Part shown: positions 47,603 to 56,648 of the stretch, piece by piece
How positions within the stretch are numbered: position 1 is the stretch's first letter
Layout of the letters: each line of letters starts with the position of its first letter
Translations under genes and position numbers: made by a program
Source: Cellulophaga baltica
GTDB taxonomy: Bacteria; Bacteroidota; Bacteroidia; Flavobacteriales; Flavobacteriaceae
Assembly (NCBI RefSeq): GCF_900102165.1
Contig: NZ_FNBD01000004.1
Location: 1 to 64,000, forward strand
Length of the DNA: 64,000 nt
Direction of reading: 5' to 3'
Notes under the pieces: model-generated
Seen by the model: only the letters and a program-made list of their open reading frames with translations
Databases searched by the model: none
What the model was told of the DNA's origin: nothing

Positions 47603-48973
47603 TTATTCCTTAATGTCGATTATTTTTTGAACTTTTCTTTTGCGTAAATAGGTTTCAATAATATGATTGGTATTTGCATTCCCCGTCATAGGAGTTATAA
47701 TCGATTCTAAGATAGGTAAATTATTAATTTGATAGTTTAGATCACAGAAACCTAAGCCTTTAAATACACCATCTTTAATTAAGATAACACTTTTCTCTCC
47801 CAACTCTCTACCCTTATCTACAATGGCAATATTTTTTTCTACTAAACTATATTTCTTGACAAGTTCCGTTACTCTAGTATTATAGGACTCTGGATTTTCT
47901 TTTGCAATACAAGCTCCTAAGCAAGTTCCGTTGTCATAGTTAGAACAATTGGTTTTTGCCTGTGATAAACCATTTACTTTATTACATAGTTGAAATTCAT
48001 CTCGTACCGCATGTAAAAAGTTTTCTGCAGCAACCAAACTATTAAAGGTTGTAATTCTTTGATGAATGGTATTGTTTATTTTTTCGGCTTTAAGTTGCAG
48101 GTACCCTTGGTCATTTAATGAGGCGTATATGCCAAAAGTAAATAGCTTTTTTTTGTTGAAAGGATTGTATTTTGGTTTGTTACGCGCTAATTCTTCATTT
48201 TCTTTTAATAAGGCAATCAATTCATTACCAGTTTTTTCAAAAGTTACACTACGCGTTTCTTTTTGAATTCTTCGTGCTCTATTACCGCTATTCGTAAAGT
48301 ATTGATTGACGCGTTTTTTAATGTTGTTACTTTTGTTTAATAAGATGATTTCTCCATCTTTATTATGCATATAAAATACCCCTACTTCCGAAGATAAATC
48401 GTCTACAATATCTAATTGCCTTGGCGATAACTCGCCAAGAGTTTCTGCCTTCATAACAGATTTAACGATGGTTTTATCTAGATCTTTAGACAGCAATAAC
48501 TTAAAGAGTTTCAGGGTGGCCAGGGCGTCACCATTAGCTCTGTGACGATCGCTAACAGGAATACCTAATGATCTTACCAATTTACCAAGACTATAAGATT
48601 CTGCTTCCGGTAATAGTTTTTGTGAAAGTTCTACAGTGCAAATGGTTTTACGTTCAAAATTAAAACCCAATCGTCTAAATTCTGTTCGCAATATCCGGTA
48701 ATCAAATTGCGCATTATGTGCTATTAAGACGGTATCTTCAGTGATCTCTACAATGCGTTTAGCTACTTCGTAAAACTTGGGAGCGGTTACTAACATTTTA
48801 TTAGTAATTCCCGTTAAATTAACTACGAAAGGCTGAATTTCTTTTTCAGGATTTACTAAGCTAATAAATTGATCGACGACTTGATGACCATCAAATTTAT
48901 GAATAGCTATTTCTGTGATACCTTCTTCATTATATTTTCCTCCAGTAGTTTCAATATCTAATATTGCGTACAT
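47603..48973 (-). CDS. DnaQ-type 3'-5' exonuclease fused to a GIY-YIG domain
   Basis: A 456-residue protein. The N-terminal DEDDh exonuclease domain (1-165) has D6/E8 (DIETTGG), D91 (HNAQFDYRIL) and H144/D149 (HRANGDA). A GIY-YIG region follows (about 195-270), then a cysteine-containing region (NCSNYDNGTCLGACI). The second half resembles UvrC/Cho nucleases. The YIG part reads LLN (211-213) in place of Y-I-G, so the second catalytic tyrosine is missing although R221 (IKKRV) remains. It may act in DNA repair. First gene of the five-gene chain. Confidence 0.87.
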   Translation of the reverse strand: MYAILDIETTGGKYNEEGITEIAIHKFDGHQVVDQFISLVNPEKEIQPFVVNLTGITNKMLVTAPKFYEVAKRIVEITEDTVLIAHNAQFDYRILRTEFRRLGFNFERKTICTVELSQKLLPEAESYSLGKLVRSLGIPVSDRHRANGDALATLKLFKLLLSKDLDKTIVKSVMKAETLGELSPRQLDIVDDLSSEVGVFYMHNKDGEIILLNKSNNIKKRVNQYFTNSGNRARRIQKETRSVTFEKTGNELIALLKENEELARNKPKYNPFNKKKLFTFGIYASLNDQGYLQLKAEKINNTIHQRITTFNSLVAAENFLHAVRDEFQLCNKVNGLSQAKTNCSNYDNGTCLGACIAKENPESYNTRVTELVKKYSLVEKNIAIVDKGRELGEKSVILIKDGVFKGLGFCDLNYQINNLPILESIITPMTGNANTNHIIETYLRKRKVQKIIDIKE

Positions 48974-49083
48974 GTATCGTATTCAGAATTCATTTTTAAT
49001 TTATAGTATTTGAACAACTAAATACTATTTTAACGTTTAAAGGTAAGTTTTTTTAACTTTTGGCCTGTAGTCTTTGTTTTATT

Positions 49084-49734
49084 TTACCTACTTCCGAAGA
49101 TACTGCTCCCAATTCTAACCATGGTACTGCCTTCTTCTATGGCGCTAAGGTAGTCGCCACTCATACCCATAGATAACGTATCTAAGCCGCTTAATTTGGT
49201 AGTCGCTACATCGTAAAGAGATTTTAAGGATTTAAATTCTCGTCTTACTTGTTGTTCATTATCCGTAAAAGTAGCCATTCCCATGAGTCCCTTTATCTTA
49301 ATATTTTCTAAGGCCTTAAAAGTGTCTGATTCTAGAATACTTAATAATTCTTCTTTATCTAAGCCAAATTTAGTATCCTCTTCTGCAATATGTATTTGCA
49401 AAAGACAATCTATTATTCGGTTGTTTTTTTTTGCTTGCTTATTAATTTCCTTCAATAACTTAAAGCTATCTACGCCGTGAATTAAGTTTACGTAAGATGC
49501 CATGTACTTTACTTTGTTGGTTTGTACATGACCAATCATATGCCATTGAATATCTTTGGGAAGTTCTTCCCATTTTTGGGTCATTTCTTGAATCTTATTT
49601 TCTCCAAAAATTCGTTGTCCCACTTCATAGGCTTCTTTTAGATCTGCAATAGGTTTTGTTTTAGAAACAGCAACTAAAGTTACAGTATCCGGTAGTGTGG
49701 CTTTAATATTCTCTAAGTTATTAGCAATAGACAT
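49084..49734 (-). CDS. YggS-family pyridoxal-phosphate homeostasis protein
   Basis: A 216-residue PLP-binding TIM-barrel protein; the lysine is K25 in VAVSKTKP. FGENKIQEM, WHMIGHVQTNKVKYM and LSMGMSGDYLSAIEEGSTMVRIGSSIFG are family signatures. It has no known enzyme activity and controls free PLP and amino-acid pools. It is 14 bases after the 3-hydroxyacyl-CoA dehydrogenase gene, last in that operon. Confidence 0.93.
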   Translation of the reverse strand: MSIANNLENIKATLPDTVTLVAVSKTKPIADLKEAYEVGQRIFGENKIQEMTQKWEELPKDIQWHMIGHVQTNKVKYMASYVNLIHGVDSFKLLKEINKQAKKNNRIIDCLLQIHIAEEDTKFGLDKEELLSILESDTFKALENIKIKGLMGMATFTDNEQQVRREFKSLKSLYDVATTKLSGLDTLSMGMSGDYLSAIEEGSTMVRIGSSIFGSR

Positions 49735-49748
49735 AAATTGTACTGTAT

Positions 49749-50645
49749 TTATTTAATAAAGCTTTTCGCTACTTTTTCTGCTTTGCGCGATTCTGAATAA
49801 TCATAAAAGCCTTCTCCAGATTTTATACCAAGTTTTTTTGCAGTCACCATATTTACAAGTAAGGGGCAAGGAGCATATTTAGGATTTTTAAATCCGTCGT
49901 GCATGACATTTAAAATAGAAAGACAAACATCCAAACCAATAAAATCTGCTAATTGTAAAGGTCCCATAGGGTGTGCCATACCTAATTTCATTACAGTATC
50001 TATCTCTTCAACGCCAGCAACGCCATTGTAAAGGGTTTCTATTGCTTCATTAATCATAGGCATTAAAATCCTATTAGCCACAAAACCAGGATAATCATTT
50101 ACTTCGGTAGGTATTTTTCCTAGTTGTACTGATAAATCCATTATGAGCTTTGTTACTTCATCAGAAGTTGTATACCCTCGGATTATTTCTACCAATTTCA
50201 TGATGGGAACTGGGTTCATAAAGTGCATTCCTATCACTTTTTCTGGTCTATTCGTTACCGCAGCTATTTGAGTGATCGAAATAGACGAAGTGTTGGTCGC
50301 TAAAATTGTTTCAGCATCCGTCACTGCATCTAATTGTTTGAAAATTTTTAATTTCAATTCAATATTTTCGGTAGCAGCCTCCACGACTAAATCCATATTT
50401 TTCACGCCTTCTTCAAGTTGTGTATAGGTGGTGATATTTGCTAATGTATTCTTTTTATCCGCCTCAGAAATAACTTCTTTCGTTAGCATTCTATCTAAGT
50501 TCTTGGTAATTGTAGCCATCCCTTTTTCAAGTGATGCTTCAGCAATATCAATTAGATGTACTTTAAATCCGTTTTGAGCAAAAACATGTGCAATACCATT
50601 TCCCATAGTACCTGCACCAATAACCGCAATATTTTTCATAATCAA
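49749..50645 (-). CDS. hbd: 3-hydroxybutyryl-CoA dehydrogenase
   Basis: A 298-residue enzyme. The NAD-binding motif is GAGTMGNGIAH (10-20), the active-site histidine lies in GMHFMNPVPIMKLVE (about 140-155), and the C-terminal dimer domain is complete. It oxidises or forms 3-hydroxybutyryl-CoA in short-chain fatty acid or butyrate metabolism. The start is likely residue 3 (MKNIAVIG) but the two are adjacent. Operon with the Gfo/Idh dehydrogenase (14 bases upstream) and YggS. Confidence 0.92.
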   Translation of the reverse strand: MIMKNIAVIGAGTMGNGIAHVFAQNGFKVHLIDIAEASLEKGMATITKNLDRMLTKEVISEADKKNTLANITTYTQLEEGVKNMDLVVEAATENIELKLKIFKQLDAVTDAETILATNTSSISITQIAAVTNRPEKVIGMHFMNPVPIMKLVEIIRGYTTSDEVTKLIMDLSVQLGKIPTEVNDYPGFVANRILMPMINEAIETLYNGVAGVEEIDTVMKLGMAHPMGPLQLADFIGLDVCLSILNVMHDGFKNPKYAPCPLLVNMVTAKKLGIKSGEGFYDYSESRKAEKVAKSFIK

Positions 50646-50659
50646 TGTTGTGTTTAAAC

Positions 50660-51619
50660 TTAAAAAGAAGCTATAATTTGTAATGCGACACGTAAAGCAT
50701 TGGTGCCTTGTTCTAAACTAACTACAGGTACAGTGTCATTAACAATGGCATCTGCGAAGGTTTCTAATTCATCTAAAATTGCGTTATTGTTTTCAACGTC
50801 AGGATTTTCAAAATAGATTTGTTTTTTTACTCCTTCTGCATTCTGTAAAATCATATCAAAATCGCCAGGGTTCTCAGGAGCATCTTTCATTTTTACAACC
50901 TCTACCTTTTTTTCCAAGAAGTCTACTGCGATATAAGCATCTTTCTGAAAAAAGCGAGATTTACGCATATTTTTGAGAGAAATTCTACTTGCGGTAAGAT
51001 TAGCTACGCATCCGTTTTCAAACTCTATACGAGCATTTGCGATGTCAGGAGAATTACTAATCACAGATACGCCGCTAGCATTAATATTTTTAACCTTTGA
51101 AGGCACCACACTTAAGATGGCATCAATATCGTGAATCATTAAGTCTAATACAACAGGAACATCTGTTCCTCTAGGGTTGAACTCTGCTAGCCGGTGAGTT
51201 TCAATAAACATAGGATTATGTATATTATTTTTCACCGCAGTGAATGCAGGATTAAAACGTTCTACATGCCCAACTTGTCCCTTTACTTGGTGTTTTTTTT
51301 CTAAAAAAAGCAATTCTTCAGCTTCTTCTAGGGTATTGGTGATGGGTTTTTCTATGAAAATATGTTTTCCTTTTTCTATGGCTTTCTTAGCACAATCAAA
51401 GTGAGAGAGCGTAGGAGTTACAATGTCTACCACATCAACAGCATCTATAAGTTTGTTGATATTGTCAAAATAAGTATACCCAAATTCATCGGCTACTTTT
51501 TTACCATTAATAGCATCTGGATCATAAAAACCAACCAAATTGTATTTCTCGGATTGATTTAGTAATCGCAAATGAATTTTGCCTAGGTGTCCTGCACCTA
51601 AAACGCCAACGTTGAGCAT
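50660..51619 (-). CDS. Gfo/Idh/MocA-family oxidoreductase
   Basis: A 319-residue NAD(P)-dependent dehydrogenase: GAGHLG (8-13) in the Rossmann fold, the EKPITNT motif (near 94-100) with the conserved lysine, and the alpha/beta C-terminal domain (GHVERFNPA, HDIDAILSVV). The substrate (sugar or cyclitol) is unknown. First gene of the operon; a TATTTTTG element 17 bases upstream with a -33 TTG at 19-base spacing supports its start. Confidence 0.92.
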   Translation of the reverse strand: MLNVGVLGAGHLGKIHLRLLNQSEKYNLVGFYDPDAINGKKVADEFGYTYFDNINKLIDAVDVVDIVTPTLSHFDCAKKAIEKGKHIFIEKPITNTLEEAEELLFLEKKHQVKGQVGHVERFNPAFTAVKNNIHNPMFIETHRLAEFNPRGTDVPVVLDLMIHDIDAILSVVPSKVKNINASGVSVISNSPDIANARIEFENGCVANLTASRISLKNMRKSRFFQKDAYIAVDFLEKKVEVVKMKDAPENPGDFDMILQNAEGVKKQIYFENPDVENNNAILDELETFADAIVNDTVPVVSLEQGTNALRVALQIIASF

Positions 51620-51636
51620 AAAAAAAATATTTTTTC

Positions 51637-51667
51637 AAAAATACGGATACTTAAATGTATTTGCAAT
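51637..51667 (-). promoter_or_regulatory. Promoter of the Gfo/Idh operon
   Basis: Minus strand TATTTTTG (51644-51637) with ATTG (51667-51664) 19 bases further upstream: the -7 and -33 elements of the Bacteroidetes primary promoter. Start codon is 17 bases downstream. Confidence 0.6.
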
Positions 51668-51770
51668 CAGATTATTAAGATAAAGCTTGTTTTTAATTGA
51701 TTGTTTTAAAAATATTAATTGAGATTTCTAGCACAGTTTTTTTTAACTTCGTGGCACAAAACCAAACCCA

Positions 51771-52412
51771 TTGAGAGATACATTAAAGCATAAAGGCATG
51801 CGAAATAAACTTGCGGAAACGCTAGTGGAAAAAGGCATAACAAGTAAAAGCGTTCTAGAAGCAATTAAAACAATTCCGCGTCATTTATTTTTAGACAGTA
51901 GTTTTGAAGATCATGCGTATCAAGACAAAGCTTTTCCTATTGGAGCAGAACAAACAATTTCTCAGCCGTATACTGTCGCATTTCAAACAGAGCTTTTAGA
52001 ATTGAAGCCTAATGCTAAAGTATTAGAGATAGGAACGGGGAGTGGCTATCAAACAGCCGTATTATTACATCAAAAAGCAAAAGTGTACACTATTGAACGA
52101 CAATTAGAATTGTTTAAAAAAACAAAGCTATTTTTTTCAAAAATGGGCTATAGACCTAAGAAGTATATTTTTGGAGATGGTTATAAAGGATTGCCAGAAG
52201 AAGCTCCTTTTGATGGAATTATTGTTACTGCAGGAGCGCCTTATGTACCTAACCCATTATTAGCACAGTTAAAAATTGGTGGTAGGCTCGTAATTCCTGT
52301 AGGTGATGAAGAACAAGTGATGACCCTATTTGTGCGAAAGTCTGAAAAAGAATTTGAGAAAAAAGAGTTTGGTTCTTTCCGCTTTGTACCCTTATTAGAG
52401 GATAAAAATTAA
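51771..52412 (+). CDS. pcm: Protein-L-isoaspartate O-methyltransferase
   Basis: A 213-residue enzyme: QTISQPYTVAFQTELL (61-76) and the SAM motif VLEIGTGSGYQTAVLL (84-99) are diagnostic. It methylates abnormal isoaspartyl residues so that aged proteins can be repaired. The start codon is TTG, followed by RDTLKHKGMRNKLAETL, which fits the family start. A TAACTTCG element (one mismatch to TAnnTTTG) lies about 20 bases upstream. Ends at a bidirectional hairpin. Confidence 0.93.
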   Translation: MRDTLKHKGMRNKLAETLVEKGITSKSVLEAIKTIPRHLFLDSSFEDHAYQDKAFPIGAEQTISQPYTVAFQTELLELKPNAKVLEIGTGSGYQTAVLLHQKAKVYTIERQLELFKKTKLFFSKMGYRPKKYIFGDGYKGLPEEAPFDGIIVTAGAPYVPNPLLAQLKIGGRLVIPVGDEEQVMTLFVRKSEKEFEKKEFGSFRFVPLLEDKN

Positions 52413-52414
52413 TA

Positions 52415-52446
52415 AAAAAAGAGCTTTAGTTATTAAAGCTCTTTTT
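52415..52446. terminator. Bidirectional terminator between pcm and smpB
   Basis: AAAAAGAGCTTTA / TTAAAGCTCTTTTTT, with A- and T-runs on both sides. The stop codon and last codons of smpB lie inside the hairpin. Confidence 0.92.
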
Positions 52447-52890
52447 TATGCGATCTAAATCTTTCTTATTGTCGCGGTCTTTCATTGTTTCTCGCTTATC
52501 ATAAAGCTTTTTACCCTTTGCAAGGGCGACATTGATTTTGGCTAGTCCTCTATCATTTAAAAATAAATTTAAAGGAACAATTGTTAAGCCTGTATTTTTT
52601 ACTTCTTTCTCTAATTTTTTAAGTTCACCACGATTTAAAAGCAATTTGCGTTCTGCTTTAGGTAAGTGATTATAGTGTGACCCATGAGAGTATTCATCAA
52701 TTTGCATATTGATAATAAAAAGTTCTCCACGATCATTAAATTCACAGAAGCTTTCAGAAATAGAAGCCTTACTTAAACGTATAGATTTTATTTCAGTACC
52801 AGATAAAACTAATCCGGCGGTATACGTGTCTATAATTTCAAAATCGAAACGTGCACGCTTGTTTTTTATATTTATTTTCTTTTGTATCAC
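52426..52890 (-). CDS. smpB: SsrA-binding protein
   Basis: A 154-residue SmpB with a normal core ([44 protein letters not shown]) and a basic C-terminal tail that interacts with the ribosome. It works with tmRNA to rescue stalled ribosomes. The start codon is GTG; the frame upstream is open for 15 codons but has no ATG. A TAnnTTTG element lies only five bases before the GTG. The last codons form one arm of the terminator. Confidence 0.93.
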   Translation of the reverse strand: MIQKKINIKNKRARFDFEIIDTYTAGLVLSGTEIKSIRLSKASISESFCEFNDRGELFIINMQIDEYSHGSHYNHLPKAERKLLLNRGELKKLEKEVKNTGLTIVPLNLFLNDRGLAKINVALAKGKKLYDKRETMKDRDNKKDLDRIKKSFNN

Positions 52891-52895
52891 AACAA

Positions 52896-52903
52896 CAAAA
52901 ATA
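52896..52903 (-). promoter_or_regulatory. -7 element next to the smpB start
   Basis: Minus strand TATTTTTG matches TAnnTTTG, five bases before the GTG start codon. If used, the mRNA would begin at or next to the start codon. Confidence 0.4.
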
Positions 52904-52951
52904 GTAACAATTAAATGATATGCAATTTAACCAATGGATTAATACTTTGAT

Positions 52952-52959
52952 TAATTTTG
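52952..52959 (+). promoter_or_regulatory. -7 element of the DUF6503-like gene
   Basis: TAATTTTG, 44 bases before the ATG at 53004, divergent from the smpB element. Confidence 0.45.
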
Positions 52960-53003
52960 TAATGACTTGTCTACTTCTGCGATTAAGATAAAAATATACA
53001 CCG

Positions 53004-53759
53004 ATGAAATATTTTTTATTATTAATAATATTAATGCTTTCTGCTTGTAAAAACACAACGGGAAAACAGTTTACGGCCGACGAAATTGTAGCGAAGAGTA
53101 TCGTTGTAAGTGGCGGAGATCTTTATAAAACGAGTAAAATTGCCTTTAAATTTAGAGATAAAGAATATGAGTCAGATGCCAATGGGGCTATTCAAAAACG
53201 AAAGTTTTTTAGTGATTCTTTAAATTATATTGATATCAAAACAGCTTCTGATTTTCAACGCTATATTGAAGATACTCCAGTAGTCGTCTCAGACTCTTTA
53301 GCTTTTGTGTATAGTGAGTCTATAAATTCTGTGCATTATTTTGTGCAATTACCATATCATTTAAATGATAAAGCGGTGCATAGAAAGCTTCTAAAAGAAC
53401 AGACTATTCAAGATAAATCTTATTATTTAGTACAAGTTACCTTTGATCAAAATGGTGGTGGTGCAGATTTTCAAGACACGTATTACTACTGGTTTAATAA
53501 AGAAACATTTACGCCAGATTATTTGGCTTATGATTTTCAAACCAATGGCGGCGGAGTGAGGTTTAGAAAGGCTTACAATGAGCGCTATGTAAACGGAATT
53601 CGGTTTGTAGATTATGAAAATTACAAACCAAAAGATGCTTCAGAAACAATACAAAATATAGCAAATTTATATGCTACAGATCAATTAGAATTGTTGTCTA
53701 AAATAGTCTTAGAAAATATTACTGTGTTTCTGAAAATTAATCCATTTTTAAACGAATAG
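53004..53759 (+). CDS. Lipoprotein, DUF6503-like
   Basis: A 251-residue protein: signal MKYFLLLIILMLSAC with C15 lipidated, then FTADEIVAKSIVVSGGDLYKTSKIAFKFRDKEYES. The rest is mostly beta-strand, with YYWFNKETFTPDYLAYDF and GGGVRFRKAYNERYVNGIRF, similar to DUF6503 lipoproteins of Flavobacteria. Function unknown; it may be an outer-membrane or periplasmic lipoprotein with a lipocalin-like or LolA-like barrel. Its last 23 bases overlap the end of the convergent phosphatase gene. Confidence 0.8.
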   Translation: MKYFLLLIILMLSACKNTTGKQFTADEIVAKSIVVSGGDLYKTSKIAFKFRDKEYESDANGAIQKRKFFSDSLNYIDIKTASDFQRYIEDTPVVVSDSLAFVYSESINSVHYFVQLPYHLNDKAVHRKLLKEQTIQDKSYYLVQVTFDQNGGGADFQDTYYYWFNKETFTPDYLAYDFQTNGGGVRFRKAYNERYVNGIRFVDYENYKPKDASETIQNIANLYATDQLELLSKIVLENITVFLKINPFLNE

Positions 53760-54270
53760 CTGTAGCTTTATCGTCTATAATGCGCACAATAAATAAGCTA
53801 CTGTTATCATAATCATCCATAGCAGGGTATTTCTCTTCGCCGAGCATTTTATTGACAAAATCTGGCGTGGTATTGCTATGTCCTACGACAAGTACATTTT
53901 CTCCTTCATGAATAATTTTAAAATCATCTACATTAATAGTGGCAGGATCATAATTTTGAATGCTTAATTCTCTGCTCACTGCGGTGGGAGCAGCAGTCAT
54001 CATTGTTCTTTCGTAATCAGTACTATAAATTGTGTTTAAATCTATTTCACTAAAAACGCGTTCCCATCTGATGGCTCTTCCTAATCCATCTTGATTTAAT
54101 TCAGGGTCTCTATTGTCAGGATTACTTCTGTCTTTTTCTCCATGCCTAATAAAATAATAGGTAGAAATAACGCTTTCTTTAGGTGTTGATTCTTCAACAG
54201 GCTTATCGTCTTTACAGCTTGTAAAGTTTAATAAAATAAGAGAGACTAAAAGTATTTTAAGAGCTTTCAT
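53737..54270 (-). CDS. Histidine-phosphatase-family lipoprotein
   Basis: I chose the ATG at 54270 (177 residues) because it gives the lipoprotein signal MKALKILLVSLILLNFTSC (C19); the longer frame upstream adds 42 residues unlike a signal. The catalytic motif is FIRHGEKDRS, with the second histidine in LVVGHSNTTPDFVN. This is the phosphoglycerate-mutase-like fold (SixA or related), which removes phosphate from small molecules or proteins, in this case outside the cytoplasm. It overlaps the convergent lipoprotein gene by 23 bases. Confidence 0.88.
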   Translation of the reverse strand: MKALKILLVSLILLNFTSCKDDKPVEESTPKESVISTYYFIRHGEKDRSNPDNRDPELNQDGLGRAIRWERVFSEIDLNTIYSTDYERTMMTAAPTAVSRELSIQNYDPATINVDDFKIIHEGENVLVVGHSNTTPDFVNKMLGEEKYPAMDDYDNSSLFIVRIIDDKATAIRLKMD

Positions 54271-54523
54271 AAAGAGGTTACAATCATTTGCGTGAATAAA
54301 ATAAACTACTAAATATAACTCAATATCTTTAAATATAGTATTTCTAAGTGCGCTTTTAAGTTTTATATCCCCTTCAAGTTTTAAATTTTCTAACAATAAT
54401 GAATCAATTCGTAAGAAAATAATTTAAGCAAAAAATAGGTTGCAGATGGGCGCAAAGGGTTTTATCTTGCAAACTATAAAAATTGAGTATAAACAGTACA
54501 TTATAAAGGATAAATCAGGCAAG

Positions 54524-56554
54524 ATGAACAAGAAAATAGACCAGTTAGCGGCAGATAATATAAGAGCTTTAGCTATTTCTATGGTAGAAAAAGCAAATTC
54601 TGGACACCCCGGTGGACCAATGGGAGGCGCAGATTACATGCATATTTTGTATTCTGAGTTTTTTAATTACGATCCTTCTGATATGACATGGCCATTCCGT
54701 GACCGTTTTTTCATGGATGCAGGGCATTTATCGCCTTTAATGTACGCTCAGTACTATTTATTAGGGAATTTTGCTAAAACAGATGTGCAGAGTTTCAGAC
54801 AATGGGGTTCTGTAACTCCGGGTCACCCTGAGGTAGATGTGAAAAGAGGAATTGAAAATACTTCTGGACCATTAGGACAAGGACATACTATGGGAGTAGG
54901 AGCCGCAATTGCTGCTAAATTCTTGCAAGCAAGATTCGGTGATTGGATGAACCATAAGGTATATGGATTTATATCTGATGGTGGTGTTCAAGAAGAAATT
55001 TCTCAGGGTGCAGGTAGAATTGCAGGTCATTTAGGCTTAAGCAATTTTATTATGTTTTATGATTCTAATGATGTACAATTGTCTACAAAGACAGATGAAG
55101 TTACTTCGGAAGATACCGCAATGAAGTATGAAGCTTGGGGTTGGAAAGTTGTAACTATTGATGGTCATAACCATGACGAAATTAGAAAAGCATTGAAAGA
55201 TGCTAATGCTGAAACTGAAAAGCCTACATTAATTATTGGTAAAACAATAATGGGTAAAGGATGTGTTACCGCTACCGGTGAAACGTATGAAGGCTATACA
55301 GAATTACATGGTAAGCCTATTGGGGATACAGGAGCAGATTTTGTAAAAACATTAATTCATTTAGGAGCAAATCCTGAAGACGAATTTGCAATCTATGCAG
55401 ATGTAGAAGCATCGTACAAAGAGATTATTACTAAGAAAATAAAAGAAGCTCAACTTAAAAAACAAGAAATTTTAGCTTGGAGAGAAGATAATAAAGAGTT
55501 GTCTACAAAACTAAATTCTTTCTTAGCGGGAGAACTTCCTGAGTTAGATTTTGAATCTATTGAAAATAAAGCAGGTCTAGCTACTAGAGCAGCTTCTGCA
55601 AACGTATTAGGATATTTAGCAGGAAAAGTAGAAAATATGATTGTTTCTTCTGCCGATTTATCTAATAGTGATAAAACAGACGGATTTTTAAAGAAAACAC
55701 ATTCACTACAAAAAGGAGATTTTACCGGTTCTTTTTTACAGTCTGGGGTAGCAGAACTTACCATGGCTACAATGGCGAACGGGATGGCACTGCATGGTGG
55801 AGTGATTCCTGTAGTAGCAACGTTCTTTGTGTTTTCTGATTATATGAAACCAGCTATTCGTTTGAGTGCTATTCAAGAACTTCCAGTAAAATTTGTCTGG
55901 ACGCATGATGCTTTTAGAGTAGGGGAAGACGGACCAACACACCAACCTATTGAGCAAGAGGCTCAAATTCGTTTGCTAGAAAAATTAAAGAATCATAGTG
56001 GTGATGCTAGTTTTATTGCATTACGCCCTGCAGATTCTGCAGAAACCGTAGTGGGATGGAAAATGTTATTAGAAAATGATAAAGTTCCTTCTGGGTTAAT
56101 ACTTTCAAGACAAGGTATTAAAGATATAATTGCAACGGGAGCTACTAGATATGAAGATGCACTACAAGCAGAAAAAGGTGGGTATTTGGTACATAAATCA
56201 GACAACCCAGCTATTACCTTAATTGCAAATGGATCTGAAGTTGCAACACTAGTAGAAGCAGCAGCTTTATTAGAAGAGAGAAAAGGAGTAAAAGTAAATA
56301 TAGCGTCTATCATTTCTGAAGGATTGTTCAGAAAACAATCTAAAGAATATCAAAATAGTGTTATTGCTACAGATAAACCTGTATTTGGTTTAACAGCCGG
56401 ATTACCTGTTAATTTAGAAGGTTTGGCTGGTGCAAATGGAAAAGTGTTTGGTTTAGAGCATTTTGGATATTCAGCTCCTGCGACTGTTCTGGATGAAAAG
56501 TTTGGATTTACGGGAGAGAAGGTTTACGAACAGGTAGTATCTTTCTTAGGATAG
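54524..56554 (+). CDS. tkt: Transketolase
   Basis: I chose the ATG at 54524 (676 residues): MNKKIDQLAADNIRALAISM is the normal start, while the longer frame from 54440 is unrelated. It has the three TPP-enzyme domains: SGHPGGPMGGA (26-36), GPLGQGHTMGVG, a Pyr domain with AELTMATMANGMALHGG, and the C-terminal domain. It moves two-carbon units between sugar phosphates in the pentose phosphate pathway, linking to 6-phosphogluconate and GAPDH substrates in this window. Followed by a terminator. Confidence 0.96.
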   Translation: MNKKIDQLAADNIRALAISMVEKANSGHPGGPMGGADYMHILYSEFFNYDPSDMTWPFRDRFFMDAGHLSPLMYAQYYLLGNFAKTDVQSFRQWGSVTPGHPEVDVKRGIENTSGPLGQGHTMGVGAAIAAKFLQARFGDWMNHKVYGFISDGGVQEEISQGAGRIAGHLGLSNFIMFYDSNDVQLSTKTDEVTSEDTAMKYEAWGWKVVTIDGHNHDEIRKALKDANAETEKPTLIIGKTIMGKGCVTATGETYEGYTELHGKPIGDTGADFVKTLIHLGANPEDEFAIYADVEASYKEIITKKIKEAQLKKQEILAWREDNKELSTKLNSFLAGELPELDFESIENKAGLATRAASANVLGYLAGKVENMIVSSADLSNSDKTDGFLKKTHSLQKGDFTGSFLQSGVAELTMATMANGMALHGGVIPVVATFFVFSDYMKPAIRLSAIQELPVKFVWTHDAFRVGEDGPTHQPIEQEAQIRLLEKLKNHSGDASFIALRPADSAETVVGWKMLLENDKVPSGLILSRQGIKDIIATGATRYEDALQAEKGGYLVHKSDNPAITLIANGSEVATLVEAAALLEERKGVKVNIASIISEGLFRKQSKEYQNSVIATDKPVFGLTAGLPVNLEGLAGANGKVFGLEHFGYSAPATVLDEKFGFTGEKVYEQVVSFLG

Positions 56555-56575
56555 TCTAAAAAAGTTTATAAAGTA

Positions 56576-56608
56576 AAAAGGTCTAACAGTGTTTGTTAGA
56601 CCTTTTTT
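56576..56608 (+). terminator. Terminator of tkt
   Basis: AAAAAGGTCTAACA / TGTTAGACCTTTTTTT with a five-base loop, about 22 bases after the transketolase stop. Confidence 0.92.
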
Positions 56609-56648
56609 TATTGCTATAGGTTGTTGGTTTAGTTCGCGATAATATTGT

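Noticed and set aside
54440-54523. Longer start for transketolase
   Set aside because: The 28 extra residues do not match the family; MNKKIDQLAADNIRALAISM is the usual opening.
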